This document shows positions 35,627-46,177 of a DNA stretch of 64,000 bases, in pieces. This stretch comes from Azospirillum thermophilum (GTDB lineage Bacteria > Pseudomonadota > Alphaproteobacteria > Azospirillales > Azospirillaceae), in NCBI RefSeq assembly GCF_003130795.1, contig NZ_CP029352.1:1-64000 (forward strand). Direction: 5' to 3'. The first letter of the stretch is position 1. Each line of letters begins with the position of its first letter. The position numbers and the translations under genes were made by a program. The notes below the pieces were generated by a model, which ran no database searches, was not told where the DNA came from, and saw nothing but the letters and a program-made list of their open reading frames with translations.

Positions 35627-38152
35627 ATGGCAGGCGGCAGCATCGATCGCTATCTGCTGGCGGAAAAGGCCGGATCGGAAGGCGTGTGGGATTGGGATCT
35701 GCGGACGGATACGCTGTACCTCTCCCCCCGCTTCAAGGATTTCCTCGGCCTGCCGCCGGCCGTGACGGGTGGTCCGGACAACCGTCCCGACGACTGGCTG
35801 GCCCTCGTCCACCCCGACGACGTCGACTGGCTGCACGCGTCCTTCGAAGGACAGATGGTCGGCCTGTCCGTCCCTTTCCAGATCGAGCACCGGGTGCGGC
35901 GGGCCGACCAGCCGGATCTGGCGCTGAAGTCCGACGGCTGGCGCTGGCTGGCCTGCCGCGGCACGGCGGTGATGGACGACACCGGCGATCCGGTGCGGCT
36001 GGTCGGCTCCGTCTCCGACATCACCGAGCGCAAGCGGGCCGAGCGGGAGCTGCGCCGCAGCGAGGAGCGCTACGCGCTCGCCGCCGCCGCCAGCAACGAC
36101 GGGCTCTACGACTGGGACCTCGCCGCCGGCCGGGTCTACTACTCGCCGCGCTGGCGGTCGCTGCTCGGCCTGTCCGAGGCCGAGGTGGGCGACAGCCCCG
36201 CGGAATGGCTGGACCGCGTGGCGCCGGAGGACCGGCCGGCCCTGCTGCAGGCGCTCGACCGGCTGGGCGAGCGGCGCGACGCCCCCTTCGAGATCGAATA
36301 CCGCATCCGCCACGCCGACGGCGGCCTGCGCTGGATGGCCTGCCGCGGCGTCGCCGTGCTGTCGGCCGAGGGGCGGCCGGTCCGGCTGGTCGGCAGCCAG
36401 GCCGACGTCACCGACCGCAAGCTGGCAGAGCAGAGGCTGCGCGACAGCGAGGAACGCTACGCGCTCGCCGCCGCGGGTGCCGCCGACGGGCTGTGGGACT
36501 GGCGGATCGACACGGGCGAGGTCTACTACTCCCCCCGCTGGCGGGAGATGATGGGCTGCCGGGACGAGGCGCTGGCCGGCACGCTGGTGGACTGGATGAA
36601 GCGGGTCGAGCCGCTCGACCGGCCGGGACTGAACACCGCCATCTCGCTGCATCTCTCCGGCCAGCGGGAGCATCTGCAGCATGAATGCCGCATGCGCCAC
36701 GCCGACGGCGGCACGCTGTGGGTGCTGATCCGCGGGCTGGCGGTGCGCGGGGCCGACGGGCGGGCCGTGCGCATGGCCGGATCGATGACCGACATCACCG
36801 CGCGCAAGCGGGCGGAGGAGCAGCTGCTCTTCGACGCCGTCCACGACACGATGACCGGACTGCCCAACCGGACCCTGCTGCTCGACCGCATCAGCCAGGC
36901 GCTGGACCGCAACCGGCGCGGCGGCGGCCGGCTGTTCGCCGCGGTGATCGTCGATCTCGACCGCTTCAAGTCGATCAACGACGCGCTCGGCACCCCGACC
37001 GGCGACCGGCTGCTGAAGGCGATCGCCGAGCGGCTGAAGGAGGTCCGGCGCATCGGCGACACGCTGGCCCGCCTGTCGGCCGACGAGTTCGGCGTCCTGA
37101 TCGACGACATCGGCGACGCCAGCGACGCCGTCGAGGCGGCGGAACGCATCGCCCAGGCCATCGCCCGGCCGGTGACCCTCGACGGTCACGATCTGGTGGT
37201 CACCGCCTCCATCGGCGTCGCCCTCAGCGCCACCGGCTACGACCGGGCCGAGGACATGCTGCGCGACGCCAGCCTCGCCATGTACCGCGCCAAGTCGGGC
37301 GGACGGGCGCGCATCGACCTGTTCGACGCCAACCTGCGCCGCCAGGCCATGGCGGTGATGCGGACGGAGGCCGAGCTGCGCGCGGCGCTGGAGCAGGGGC
37401 AGCTCCGCCTCCACTACCAGCCGATCGTCACGCTGGAGGACGGCGCCGTCGCCGGCTTCGAGGCGCTGATGCGCTGGGAGCATCCGGAGCGCGGCCTGGT
37501 CCCGCCGGGGGACTTCATCCCGCTGGCCGAGGAGTCCGGGCTGATCGTGCCGATGGGCCGCTGGGCCCTGCGCGAGGCGGCGCGGCAGGCCGCCTGCTGG
37601 CAGGCGCGCTTCCCGCGGCCGCAGCCCCTGTTCATCAGCGTCAACGTCTCCTCCCGGCAGTTCCGCGACGACGACCTCGTCGGGCTGGTGCGCGAGGTGC
37701 TGGCGGAGAGCGGCATCGCGCCGTCCAGCCTGAAGCTGGAGCTGACGGAAAGCCTGCTGATGGAGGATCCCGACCGCTGCCGCGAACGGATGATGGAGAT
37801 CCGCGCCATGGACGTGCGGCTGTCGATCGACGATTTCGGGACCGGCTACTCCTCGCTCGCCTACCTGCACCGCTTCCCGGTGGACACGCTGAAGATCGAC
37901 CGCAGCTTCGTCCGCGCCATCAGCTCGGGCGAGAGCAACGCCGCCATCGTCCAGGTCATCGCCACGCTCGCCAGCATCCTGCAGCTCGACGCGGTCGCCG
38001 AAGGGGTGGAGACCGCAGAAGAGGCTGGCTTCCTGCAGGACATCCGGTGCAAATACGCGCAGGGCTTCCACTTCGCCCGTCCGACCCCACCTGAAGGGAT
38101 CGAACGGCTGCTTGCCGAATGCCCGGCGCGGTACGCCGCCCCGGCCGGCTGA
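35627..38152 (+). CDS. PAS-PAS-PAS-GGDEF-EAL cyclic-di-GMP signalling protein
   Basis: 841 residues without membrane segments. Three PAS/PAC sensor modules (about 12-140, 145-270 and 275-400), each ending in a VTDRKLAE- or ITERKRAE-like helix, are followed by a GGDEF domain and an EAL domain. The diguanylate cyclase motif is degenerate: SADEF at residues 484-488, so cyclase activity is doubtful. The EAL domain is intact: EAL at 612-614, later SIDDFGTGYSSL and DTLKIDRSFV. Most likely a cyclic-di-GMP phosphodiesterase with a regulatory GGDEF domain. The next gene follows after 28 bases. Confidence 0.93.
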   Translation: MAGGSIDRYLLAEKAGSEGVWDWDLRTDTLYLSPRFKDFLGLPPAVTGGPDNRPDDWLALVHPDDVDWLHASFEGQMVGLSVPFQIEHRVRRADQPDLALKSDGWRWLACRGTAVMDDTGDPVRLVGSVSDITERKRAERELRRSEERYALAAAASNDGLYDWDLAAGRVYYSPRWRSLLGLSEAEVGDSPAEWLDRVAPEDRPALLQALDRLGERRDAPFEIEYRIRHADGGLRWMACRGVAVLSAEGRPVRLVGSQADVTDRKLAEQRLRDSEERYALAAAGAADGLWDWRIDTGEVYYSPRWREMMGCRDEALAGTLVDWMKRVEPLDRPGLNTAISLHLSGQREHLQHECRMRHADGGTLWVLIRGLAVRGADGRAVRMAGSMTDITARKRAEEQLLFDAVHDTMTGLPNRTLLLDRISQALDRNRRGGGRLFAAVIVDLDRFKSINDALGTPTGDRLLKAIAERLKEVRRIGDTLARLSADEFGVLIDDIGDASDAVEAAERIAQAIARPVTLDGHDLVVTASIGVALSATGYDRAEDMLRDASLAMYRAKSGGRARIDLFDANLRRQAMAVMRTEAELRAALEQGQLRLHYQPIVTLEDGAVAGFEALMRWEHPERGLVPPGDFIPLAEESGLIVPMGRWALREAARQAACWQARFPRPQPLFISVNVSSRQFRDDDLVGLVREVLAESGIAPSSLKLELTESLLMEDPDRCRERMMEIRAMDVRLSIDDFGTGYSSLAYLHRFPVDTLKIDRSFVRAISSGESNAAIVQVIATLASILQLDAVAEGVETAEEAGFLQDIRCKYAQGFHFARPTPPEGIERLLAECPARYAAPAG

Positions 38153-38180
38153 CGGTTTCATCAACGGAGAATTGGTCATC

Positions 38181-38564
38181 ATGTCGGACCGCGGCTGCGG
38201 AGAATGCACCCTGTGCTGCAAGCTGATGGGCGTGCCGGAACTGAAGAAGCCGTCCGCCAAATGGTGCGCGTCCTGCGACCAGGGCAAGGGCTGCACCATC
38301 TATGACGAGCGGCCGCAGTCCTGCCGGAACTTCCAGTGCTTCTGGCTGATGGACGAGAATTTCCCGGAGGAGTTCCGCCCGGACCGCATCCATGCGCTGG
38401 CCGCCTTCAACGACACGCCGGACAGTTGCGTCCTGCACGTCGACCCGGCCAAGCCCCGCGCCATCTCCAGCCCGGAGGTCAATGCCCTGACCGACGCCCT
38501 GCTGAAGAGCTACAAGCGCGTCTTCGTCATGTGCGGCAAGGAAAGCGCCATGCTGCAGGCGTGA
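38181..38564 (+). CDS. YkgJ-type cysteine cluster protein
   Basis: 127 residues. The start SDRGCGECTLCCKLMGV gives CxxCxxCC at residues 6-13, followed by WCASCDQGKGCTIYDERPQSCRNFQCFW, the cysteine pattern of the YkgJ family that binds zinc or an iron-sulphur cluster; function unproven. A short gap to the PAS-GGDEF-EAL gene suggests co-transcription. ATG at 38181; an upstream in-frame ATG inside the previous gene is unlikely. Confidence 0.85.
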   Translation: MSDRGCGECTLCCKLMGVPELKKPSAKWCASCDQGKGCTIYDERPQSCRNFQCFWLMDENFPEEFRPDRIHALAAFNDTPDSCVLHVDPAKPRAISSPEVNALTDALLKSYKRVFVMCGKESAMLQA

Positions 38565-38623
38565 CGCCCCGGAAGGGCGCCCGGCCGACCCGGAACGGAC
38601 GGCGGGACGGACCCGAAAGAAAC

Positions 38624-38660
38624 AAGGCCGGCACGGGCATTCTCCCCTGCCGGCCTTTTT
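38624..38660. terminator. Terminator between the YkgJ-type gene and recA
   Basis: AAGGCCGGCA (38624-38633) pairs with TGCCGGCCTT (38648-38657), followed on the plus strand by TTTTT. A-rich bases on the other side make it usable for the convergent recA transcript too. Confidence 0.75.
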
Positions 38661-38682
38661 CGCGCCCGCCCCCGGAGTTGCC

Positions 38683-39762
<1,080 letters not shown>

Positions 39763-39834
39763 GCCCGGTTCCCCTCTCTTAGACCATACGGCCGGCGCTC
39801 ATGCAACGAGGCTGAACGTGCAACGAGAGTGAAT

Positions 39835-39849
39835 GTACTCTCTTTGTTC
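39835..39849. promoter_or_regulatory. LexA (SOS) box upstream of recA
   Basis: GTAC-TCTCTTT-GTTC has one mismatch to the alphaproteobacterial LexA consensus GTTC-N7-GTTC. An overlapping inverted repeat GAGAGT/ACTCTC sits at 39825-39842. The position just upstream of recA fits autoregulated SOS induction. Confidence 0.6.
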
Positions 39850-39978
39850 TCGTTTGCAAGGACCAATGTTCCGCCGGCGTTCCGGTTCCGCGAGGGAGGT
39901 CGCGAGGGGGGCAGGGAGAGGAGCCGGGAGGGGCTCCGGCGATGGTCCGCGGGTATCGCGTATGGCAAGGGAGAGGCG

Positions 39979-42483
39979 CTATTTCCCCTCCCGGATGACC
40001 TCCTTCACCTTGCTGGCGAGCTGCTTCAGCGAGAAGGGCTTGGGCAGGAAATGGGCGACCTCCACCCCGTCGATGTCGCCCAGCCGGTCCTCGGCATAGC
40101 CGGAGATGAAGATCACCCGCATGTCCGGACGCAGCCGGCGGACGTGGCGGGCCAGCGTCGGGCCGTCCATCTGCGGCATCACCACGTCGGTGATCAGCAG
40201 GTCGATGCGCGAGCCGTTGGATTCGATCTGCTGCAGCGCCGCCTCGCCGTTCTTGGCCTCCAGCACCTGATAGCCCTTGTTGCGCAGGGCGCGGGCGGAG
40301 AAGACGCGCACCGCGTCCTCGTCCTCCACCAGCAGGATGGTGCCGGTGCCGGTCAGGTCGCTGCCGCGGCGCTCGCGCGGCTCGCCGCTGTCCACCGGCC
40401 GGATCTCGCCCTGGTGGCGGGGCAGCAGGATGGTGAAGGTGGTGCCCTCGCCCACCGCGCTGTCGACGAAGACGAAGCCGCCGGTCTGCCGCACGATGCC
40501 GTAGACGGTGGACAGGCCGAGCCCGGTGCCCGACCCGACCTCCTTGGTCGAGAAGAAGGGCTCGAAGATGCGCTGCAGGTTCTCCCGCGGGATGCCGCAG
40601 CCGGTGTCGATCACCTCGACCGAGACATAGTCGCCGGGCGGGATCGTCTCGTGCTCGCGGCGCTCGGCGTTGGCGACGGCGTAGTTGGAGGTGACGATGG
40701 TCAGCCGCCCGCCGCCGGCCATGGCGTCGCGGGCGTTGACCACCAGGTTGATGATCACCTGTTCGAGCTGGTTCTGGTCCACCTTGATGAGGCCGAGGTC
40801 GCGGCCGTGGATCATCTTCAGCTCGATGTTCTCGCCGATCAGCCGGCGCAGCAGGTTCGCCAGCTCCGCCAGCACGTCGGTGACGTTGATCACCCGCGGC
40901 TGCAGCGTCTGCTGGCGCGAGAAGGCCAGGAGCTGCCGCACCAGGTTGGCGGCCCGGTTGGCGTTCTGCTTGATCTGCATGATGTCGCTGAAGGACTGGT
41001 CGCCCGGCTTGTGCCGCAGCAGCAGCAGGTCGCAGAAGCCGATCATCGCCGTCAGCAGGTTGTTGAAGTCGTGCGCCACGCCGCCGGCGAGCTGGCCGAC
41101 CGCCTGCATCTTCTGCGACTGGGCGAACTGCGCCTCCAGGCTCTTGCGCTCGGTCATGTCGATGAAGTGCAGGATCAGCCCGGCGGCGCCGTCCGGCCCC
41201 ACCCCGCCCAGCCGGCGGGCGTAGAGCTGGGCGCTCAGCTCCCGCCCGGCGGACAGGCGGATTTCCAGCGGGGCCGCCGGATCGCCGCCGCCCTGCACCT
41301 CCTTCAGCCGCTCCGCCACCATGTCGCGCTCGGCCGGGACGATCAGGTCCGGCATGGGGCGGCCGATCACCTCCTGCGCGGCGCTGCCGATCAGCGCCAG
41401 GAAGGCCTCGTTGCATTCCGCCAGCCGGCCGTGCTCGTCCACCAGGGCGATGCCGATCGGCGCGTCCTCGAAGAAGCGCTGGAAGCGCTGTTCGGACAGG
41501 CGCAGCGCCTCCTGCCACTCGCGCTCCGGCGTCAGGTCGCGCACCACCGACCGGGTGTGGACCTGCCGCCCGTCCTCCGCCCGCACCACCGTCTGCGCCA
41601 CCGAGGCCTGGAAGCGCCGGCCGCCCGGCCCGCGCATCGCCAGCTCGCCGCGCTGCTCCGGCCCGCCGCCCTCGAACAGGTCGTAGGGCGCGGCGCCCGC
41701 CGGCGGCGTCGCCAGCATCTCGTGCAGCGTCCGCCCGCCTTCCACCAGATCGGTCGGGGAACAGCCGAGCCACTTGGCCAGCGTCGCGTTGACGAACAGG
41801 AAATGGCCGTCCTGGTCGACGGAGAAGAAGCCAACCGGCGCATGGTCCATGAAATCGACCAGCTTGGCCTGCTCCCGCAGCATCACCTGCTCCAGCTCGC
41901 GCCGGGCGGTGATGTCCTCGACCCGCCAGTGGACCGAGCCGGGAAAGCCGTAGACCGGCTGGCCCTGCAGGCGCAGCCAGACCGGCGGGCGCCCCTCGTA
42001 CGGCACGGCCAGCTCGGCCGAGGCCGCGGTACCGGCCCGCACGCGCTCGCGCAGGCGGCGGAACTCGGCCAGCCCGTCGGGATCGCCGGCGAAGCGGCGC
42101 TCCAGCGCGTCCAGCGGCCGTTCGCCGTCGCGCCAGCCCGACAGCTCGCGGAAGGCGCCGTTGATGAAGACCACGTTGTCGTCGCCGTCGCACAGCAGCT
42201 GCCCGGCCGGCAGCCCTTCCAGCGCGCCGCCCAGCAGAAGGCCGAGCCGGCTCGACCGCCGCGTCGCCGAGGCCGCGCGCCCGACCAGCAGGGCGACCCC
42301 CGCCGCCGCCGCCAGCGTACCGGCCCAGGCCACCGGATCATTGTCGATCAGCAGCCCGCCGGCCAGCCCGGCCAGCCCGAGCGGAGCGAGCGCATACAGC
42401 AGCGCCGTGGCGACGGGGTGCCCGGACCCGGACCACCTCCCGCCGCGCCGGGGTTCATCGACAAGAGAGGTTGCGTCGTTCAC
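39979..42483 (-). CDS. cckA: Hybrid sensor histidine kinase CckA
   Basis: About 834 residues. Two N-terminal membrane helices (about 25-70), three PAS-type regions (about 80-195, 200-320, 330-445), a HisKA domain with phosphoryl His471 in GGVAHDFNNLL, an ATPase domain with DTGCGIPRENLQRIFEPFF and GTGLGLSTVYG, and a receiver domain with Asp766 in LLITDVVMPQMDG. The stretch IMQIKQNANRAANLVRQLLA is a strong CckA mark. CckA phosphorylates ChpT and through it CtrA and CpdR. GTG at 42483 follows GGAG; TTG at 42528 is an alternative. It lies downstream of flhB. Confidence 0.92.
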   Translation of the reverse strand: MNDATSLVDEPRRGGRWSGSGHPVATALLYALAPLGLAGLAGGLLIDNDPVAWAGTLAAAAGVALLVGRAASATRRSSRLGLLLGGALEGLPAGQLLCDGDDNVVFINGAFRELSGWRDGERPLDALERRFAGDPDGLAEFRRLRERVRAGTAASAELAVPYEGRPPVWLRLQGQPVYGFPGSVHWRVEDITARRELEQVMLREQAKLVDFMDHAPVGFFSVDQDGHFLFVNATLAKWLGCSPTDLVEGGRTLHEMLATPPAGAAPYDLFEGGGPEQRGELAMRGPGGRRFQASVAQTVVRAEDGRQVHTRSVVRDLTPEREWQEALRLSEQRFQRFFEDAPIGIALVDEHGRLAECNEAFLALIGSAAQEVIGRPMPDLIVPAERDMVAERLKEVQGGGDPAAPLEIRLSAGRELSAQLYARRLGGVGPDGAAGLILHFIDMTERKSLEAQFAQSQKMQAVGQLAGGVAHDFNNLLTAMIGFCDLLLLRHKPGDQSFSDIMQIKQNANRAANLVRQLLAFSRQQTLQPRVINVTDVLAELANLLRRLIGENIELKMIHGRDLGLIKVDQNQLEQVIINLVVNARDAMAGGGRLTIVTSNYAVANAERREHETIPPGDYVSVEVIDTGCGIPRENLQRIFEPFFSTKEVGSGTGLGLSTVYGIVRQTGGFVFVDSAVGEGTTFTILLPRHQGEIRPVDSGEPRERRGSDLTGTGTILLVEDEDAVRVFSARALRNKGYQVLEAKNGEAALQQIESNGSRIDLLITDVVMPQMDGPTLARHVRRLRPDMRVIFISGYAEDRLGDIDGVEVAHFLPKPFSLKQLASKVKEVIREGK

Positions 42484-42544
42484 CGGAACTCCAGACCAGC
42501 CGTTCACCACCCATAACACTTCAACCAAGGTGGCGTCCGGTGCC

Positions 42545-43624
42545 TCAATGACGCAAGGACCGCCCCTTCAGTTTGAACACGTAAGTGATCACCTCCGCGA
42601 CCGCACGATAGTGCTCGGACGGGACTTCCTCGTCGATATCGCATGCGGCATAGAGCGCACGGGCAAGCGGCGGATTCTCCACCACGGGCACCTCGTTCGC
42701 TTCCGCGACCTCGCGGATTTTGAAGGCGACCTGATCCACGCCTTTCGCGAGCACGAGAGGCGCACTCATCTTGGTGGGGTCGTACTTCAGCGCTACCGCG
42801 AAGTGGGTCGGGTTGGTCACCACCACGTCGGCCTCGGGCACCGCCGCCATCATGCGCTTGCGCGCCCGCTCGAAGCGGATCTGGCGGATGCGGCCCTTCA
42901 CCATGGGGTCGCCTTCCTGCTGCTTGTGCTCGTCCTTCACCTCCTGCTTCGTCATGCGCATGTTCTTGTTGTACTCGTAGCGCTGCCAGAACAGGTCGCC
43001 GGCGGCGATGACGGTCAGCACCGCCAGCACGCCGGCCAGCAGGCGGAAGGCCAGCACGTCCATCTCCCGCACCATCGCCATCATGTCGATGCCGATGAAA
43101 TGCTCGATGCCCGTGAACATCGGCTGCAGGCAGAGGTAGGAGACCGCCCCCACCACCGCCAGCTTGGCGAGGCTCTTCAGAAGCTCGACGCCCTGCGTGC
43201 TCAGCTTGAACATGCGGCCGAACCCGGCGATGGGGTTCAGCTTTTCCAGCTTGGGCTGGATCAGCTCCCACGAGACGCTGAACCCCTTCTGGCTGACGGT
43301 CGCAAGGACGCTGGCGATCACCAGCAGCACGATCGGCAGCCACAGCGCCCACAGGGTATCCGACATCACGCGGAACAGGACGGCTCCCACCCCGCCGCGG
43401 TCCAGCGTGATTCCGTCGACGTTCTCCAGGTAATAGTTCAGCCGTAGCATCAACCCCTTCAGGGTTCCCGGCACCACGGACAACAGAAGGACCAGCATCG
43501 CCGCGACCATCAGCCAGTTGCCGAGTTCGCGCGTCATCGCGTACTGGCCCTTCTTGTGGGCCTCGTCGAGCTTCTTCTGTGTCGGCTCTTCTGTTTTGGA
43601 GGACTCGTCCGCGTCTTCGGACAC
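42545..43624 (-). CDS. flhB: Flagellar type III export switch protein FlhB
   Basis: 359 residues. N-terminal EEPTQKKLDEAHKKGQ, four membrane helices and the autocleaving NPTH motif at residues 271-274 in the cytoplasmic domain. Cleavage there switches export from rod/hook to filament substrates. Follows fliR by 19 bases and precedes cckA by 61 bases. Confidence 0.97.
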   Translation of the reverse strand: MSEDADESSKTEEPTQKKLDEAHKKGQYAMTRELGNWLMVAAMLVLLLSVVPGTLKGLMLRLNYYLENVDGITLDRGGVGAVLFRVMSDTLWALWLPIVLLVIASVLATVSQKGFSVSWELIQPKLEKLNPIAGFGRMFKLSTQGVELLKSLAKLAVVGAVSYLCLQPMFTGIEHFIGIDMMAMVREMDVLAFRLLAGVLAVLTVIAAGDLFWQRYEYNKNMRMTKQEVKDEHKQQEGDPMVKGRIRQIRFERARKRMMAAVPEADVVVTNPTHFAVALKYDPTKMSAPLVLAKGVDQVAFKIREVAEANEVPVVENPPLARALYAACDIDEEVPSEHYRAVAEVITYVFKLKGRSLRH

Positions 43625-43643
43625 CGGCAGTCTCCTTTCGCGC

Positions 43644-44414
43644 TCAGGTCGGCTTCAGGAAGTCGACGAAGGTCGACTCGAAGTGGCTCAGCCAGAACAT
43701 CATCATCGCCGCCAGCGTCAGGGCGAACATGAACAGCCCGAGCGCCACCTGGACGGAGGTGAAGAGGAAGAACACCTGGATCTGCGGCGCCAGCTTGTTC
43801 AGCAGCCCCAGCGCCAGCGCGAACAGCAGCCCGGTGATCAGGAAGGGCGCGGACATCTGCACGCCCAGCAGGAAGCTCTTGGAAACGAGCTGCGAGACCA
43901 CGTTCGCCATGTCGTCCACCGCGATCGCCCCGCCCGGCGCGAAGGTGGCGTAGCTGTCGATCACCGCCATGATCAGCAGATGGTGCAGGTCGGTGATGAA
44001 CAGCAGCAGCAGCCCCAGCCAGCCCATCAGGGCGCCCGGCAGCGATCCCTGCGTCGCCATCGCCGGGTTGAAGATCTGCGCGTTGGCGAGGCCGGCCTGC
44101 AGGCTGATGATGGTGCCGGCCACCTCCAGCGCCCCCATCAGCAGCCGCGCCACGGTGCCGAGGAAGATGCCGACCCCCATCTCGCCCACCAGCAGGACCA
44201 GCAGGCGGAACAGGTCGGTCGGCACGGGCGGGATCTGCGGCCGCAGGACCGGCGCCACCACGACCGAGACGGCCAGCGAGAACAGCAGGCGCGTGCGGGC
44301 GGAGACGAAGGCGTCGCCGATGGTCGGCATCACGCTGAAGGCCGTGCCCACCCGGGCGAAGACGAGGAGCCAGACGAAGAGCTGGTCGCCCACCAGTTGC
44401 GACAGCGCGTTCAT
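43644..44414 (-). CDS. fliR: Flagellar export gate protein FliR
   Basis: 256 residues with about six membrane helices. FARVGTAFSVMPTIGD, RLLFSLAVSVVVAPVL and LPGALMGWLGLLLLFITDLHHLLI are typical of FliR, which sits with FliP and FliQ in the export gate. Its ATG overlaps the fliQ stop (ATGA). Confidence 0.96.
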   Translation of the reverse strand: MNALSQLVGDQLFVWLLVFARVGTAFSVMPTIGDAFVSARTRLLFSLAVSVVVAPVLRPQIPPVPTDLFRLLVLLVGEMGVGIFLGTVARLLMGALEVAGTIISLQAGLANAQIFNPAMATQGSLPGALMGWLGLLLLFITDLHHLLIMAVIDSYATFAPGGAIAVDDMANVVSQLVSKSFLLGVQMSAPFLITGLLFALALGLLNKLAPQIQVFFLFTSVQVALGLFMFALTLAAMMMFWLSHFESTFVDFLKPT

Positions 44415-44770
44415 CCGCCGGGATCGGTGACCGGGGCCGGCGTCACGCCGGTGCCGGGCGTGACCGGAACGCCGTTCGCCCCGGCCCCGGGATTGGCCCC
44501 CACCCCGATGGCGACGATGCGGTCGGCGACCTCGTGCTGGAAGAACTCCGTCAGCTCGCCCAGCATGAAGGGCATCAGCAGGATCGACAGGCCGAAGACC
44601 AGCAGCACCTTCGGCACCATCGCCAGCGTCTGCTCGCTGATCTGGGTCACCGCCTGGAAGACGGAGATCACCGTGCCCACCGCCATCATGATGACGAGGA
44701 TCGGCCCGGCGACCATCACCAGCGTGATGATCGAGGTGCGGCAGATCTCGATGACTTCCGTTTCGCTCAT
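44411..44770 (-). CDS. fliQ: Flagellar export gate protein FliQ with long C-terminal tail
   Basis: 119 residues. The first 88 match FliQ: two helices with GPILVIMMAVGTVISVFQAVTQI and FVPK-like MVPKVLLVF. About 30 extra residues rich in Gly, Pro, Val and Asn follow (VGANPGAGANGVPVTPG) whereas FliQ normally ends near 89. The tail runs up to and overlaps the fliR start. No frame break is seen, so the tail appears real. Confidence 0.94.
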   Translation of the reverse strand: MSETEVIEICRTSIITLVMVAGPILVIMMAVGTVISVFQAVTQISEQTLAMVPKVLLVFGLSILLMPFMLGELTEFFQHEVADRIVAIGVGANPGAGANGVPVTPGTGVTPAPVTDPGG

Positions 44771-44798
44771 GACGGCGGGACCGGGGACAGGCGCGCCG

Positions 44799-45098
44799 TC
44801 AGATCGGCATGCGCAGGATTTCCTGGTAGGCGTTCAGCACCTTGTCGCGCACCGCCGTGACGGTCTGCAGCGTCACCTCGGCGTTGCTGACCGCCTGGAC
44901 GACGTCGGTCAGGTCGGCCTTGCCCACGGCGGCCAGCGCCGACATGGTCTCGCCCTTCTGCAGGGAGCCGACGGCCTCCTTCGCCACCTCCTCCAGCGCG
45001 TCGCCGAAGCTGGCGCCGTCGCGCGGCGCCATCCCCCCGCCGACGGTCTTGGCGGCGGTGGCGGCGTAGGCCGCGGCGGCATTGACGGGGTTGACCAT
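44799..45098 (-). CDS. fliE: Flagellar hook-basal body protein FliE
   Basis: 99 residues. C-terminal half VVQAVSNAEVTLQTVTAVRDKVLNAYQEILRMPI is the FliE signature; it joins the MS ring to the rod. ATG at 45098 is preferred because longer forms run back through flgC. Between flgC and fliQ in the operon. Confidence 0.95.
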   Translation of the reverse strand: MVNPVNAAAAYAATAAKTVGGGMAPRDGASFGDALEEVAKEAVGSLQKGETMSALAAVGKADLTDVVQAVSNAEVTLQTVTAVRDKVLNAYQEILRMPI

Positions 45099-45139
45099 GG
45101 GACCGGCTCCGTGACTGGGGTGGAGTGCTGCCGAGCGGC

Positions 45140-45550
45140 TCAGCTGCGCAGGATGTCTATGGTGCGCGTCAGCATCTGGCGCGCGTTGTCGATGGCGGAC
45201 AGGTTGGCTTCGTAGCTGCGCTGGGCCTCGCGGATGTCCATCGCCTCGACCACCGAGTTCACGTTGGGCAGCAGCACGTAGCCGTCGGCGTCGGCCGAGG
45301 GGTGCGAGGGGTCGTAGCGGCGCTGGAAGTCCCTCTTGTCCACGTCGATCTTGGCGACGCGGACGGTGTCGACCCCCATCTGGCGGTCCAGCACGTTCTG
45401 GAAGACCACCACCTTGCGGCGGTAGGGCAGATCGCCCGGCGTTTCCGCCGTGGTGTTGATGTTGGCCAGGTTCTCCGCGATCACCTTCAGCCGGGTGCCC
45501 TGCGCCTTCATGCCGGCGGCCGAGGCCGCCATGGCCTTGTAGAGGTCCAT
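45140..45550 (-). CDS. flgC: Flagellar proximal rod protein FlgC
   Basis: 136 residues. N-terminal AMAASAAGMKAQGTRLKVIAENLANINTT and the C-terminal NVNSVVEAMDIREAQRSYEANL are the rod-protein consensus ends. Exported through the gate encoded by the same operon. 18 bases after flgB. Confidence 0.96.
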   Translation of the reverse strand: MDLYKAMAASAAGMKAQGTRLKVIAENLANINTTAETPGDLPYRRKVVVFQNVLDRQMGVDTVRVAKIDVDKRDFQRRYDPSHPSADADGYVLLPNVNSVVEAMDIREAQRSYEANLSAIDNARQMLTRTIDILRS

Positions 45551-45568
45551 CCCTCAGCCCTCCTGCCG

Positions 45569-45973
45569 TCAGCTGCCGGTGCGGATCGCGGATTTGATCA
45601 TCGCGACCTGCTTCTTGTAGAGGTTGGTGATGGTCTGGTAGTCCATCACCGTCTGGCCCTGGCGGATCATCTGGTCCTCCAGGATGACGTTGTTGCCGTC
45701 CGGCGCCGTCTCGTAGGGGTCGCGGACCTTCTGGTCCTTGGCGATTCCGCCGGGGCCGCGCGTACCGGCCAGATGGGCGGCGTTGGTCGCGGACGGCGTC
45801 AGGCGCCGGTTGTCGGTCAGCGCGTCGCGGAAGGTGAAGGGCTTCAGGTCGCGCGACTTGTACTCCGGCGTGTCGGCGTTGGCGATGTTCTGCGCCAGCA
45901 CCTCCTGCCGCTGGGTCAGCCAACCCATCTTGCGCGACATCAGCTTGAAGAGGCCGAGATTGCCGAGGTCCAT
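45569..45973 (-). CDS. flgB: Flagellar proximal rod protein FlgB
   Basis: 134 residues. KMGWLTQRQEVLAQNIANADTPEYKSRDL near the start is the rod-protein consensus, and the end TITNLYKKQVAMIKSAIRTG fits FlgB. First gene of the minus-strand flagellar operon flgB-flgC-fliE-fliQ-fliR-flhB-cckA. A near-consensus CtrA-type site lies 82 bases upstream. Confidence 0.95.
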   Translation of the reverse strand: MDLGNLGLFKLMSRKMGWLTQRQEVLAQNIANADTPEYKSRDLKPFTFRDALTDNRRLTPSATNAAHLAGTRGPGGIAKDQKVRDPYETAPDGNNVILEDQMIRQGQTVMDYQTITNLYKKQVAMIKSAIRTGS

Positions 45974-46054
45974 GGCCGTCCACCGAAAACAGGCGACGGC
46001 ACCCGCCGCAGACCGGCGGATGCGTCCATCAGGCCCGATGGTCGTCCCTTTGCG

Positions 46055-46069
46055 TTAATGAAGGATGAA
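46055..46069 (-). promoter_or_regulatory. CtrA-type site upstream of flgB
   Basis: Minus strand TTCA-TCCTTCA-TTAA has one mismatch to TTAA-N7-TTAA. It differs at one base from the site at 46790-46804 that faces the opposite flagellar operon. Confidence 0.5.
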
Positions 46070-46177
46070 TCCGGACCGGCGCGCGATGCCCGGCCATGCC
46101 CTTCGGCCGTCTGGACCTGCAATCTCCGGCTGGCTAGGGTGGCCGGCGTCCAAGAAGAACGCAACCGGGAACCAACC

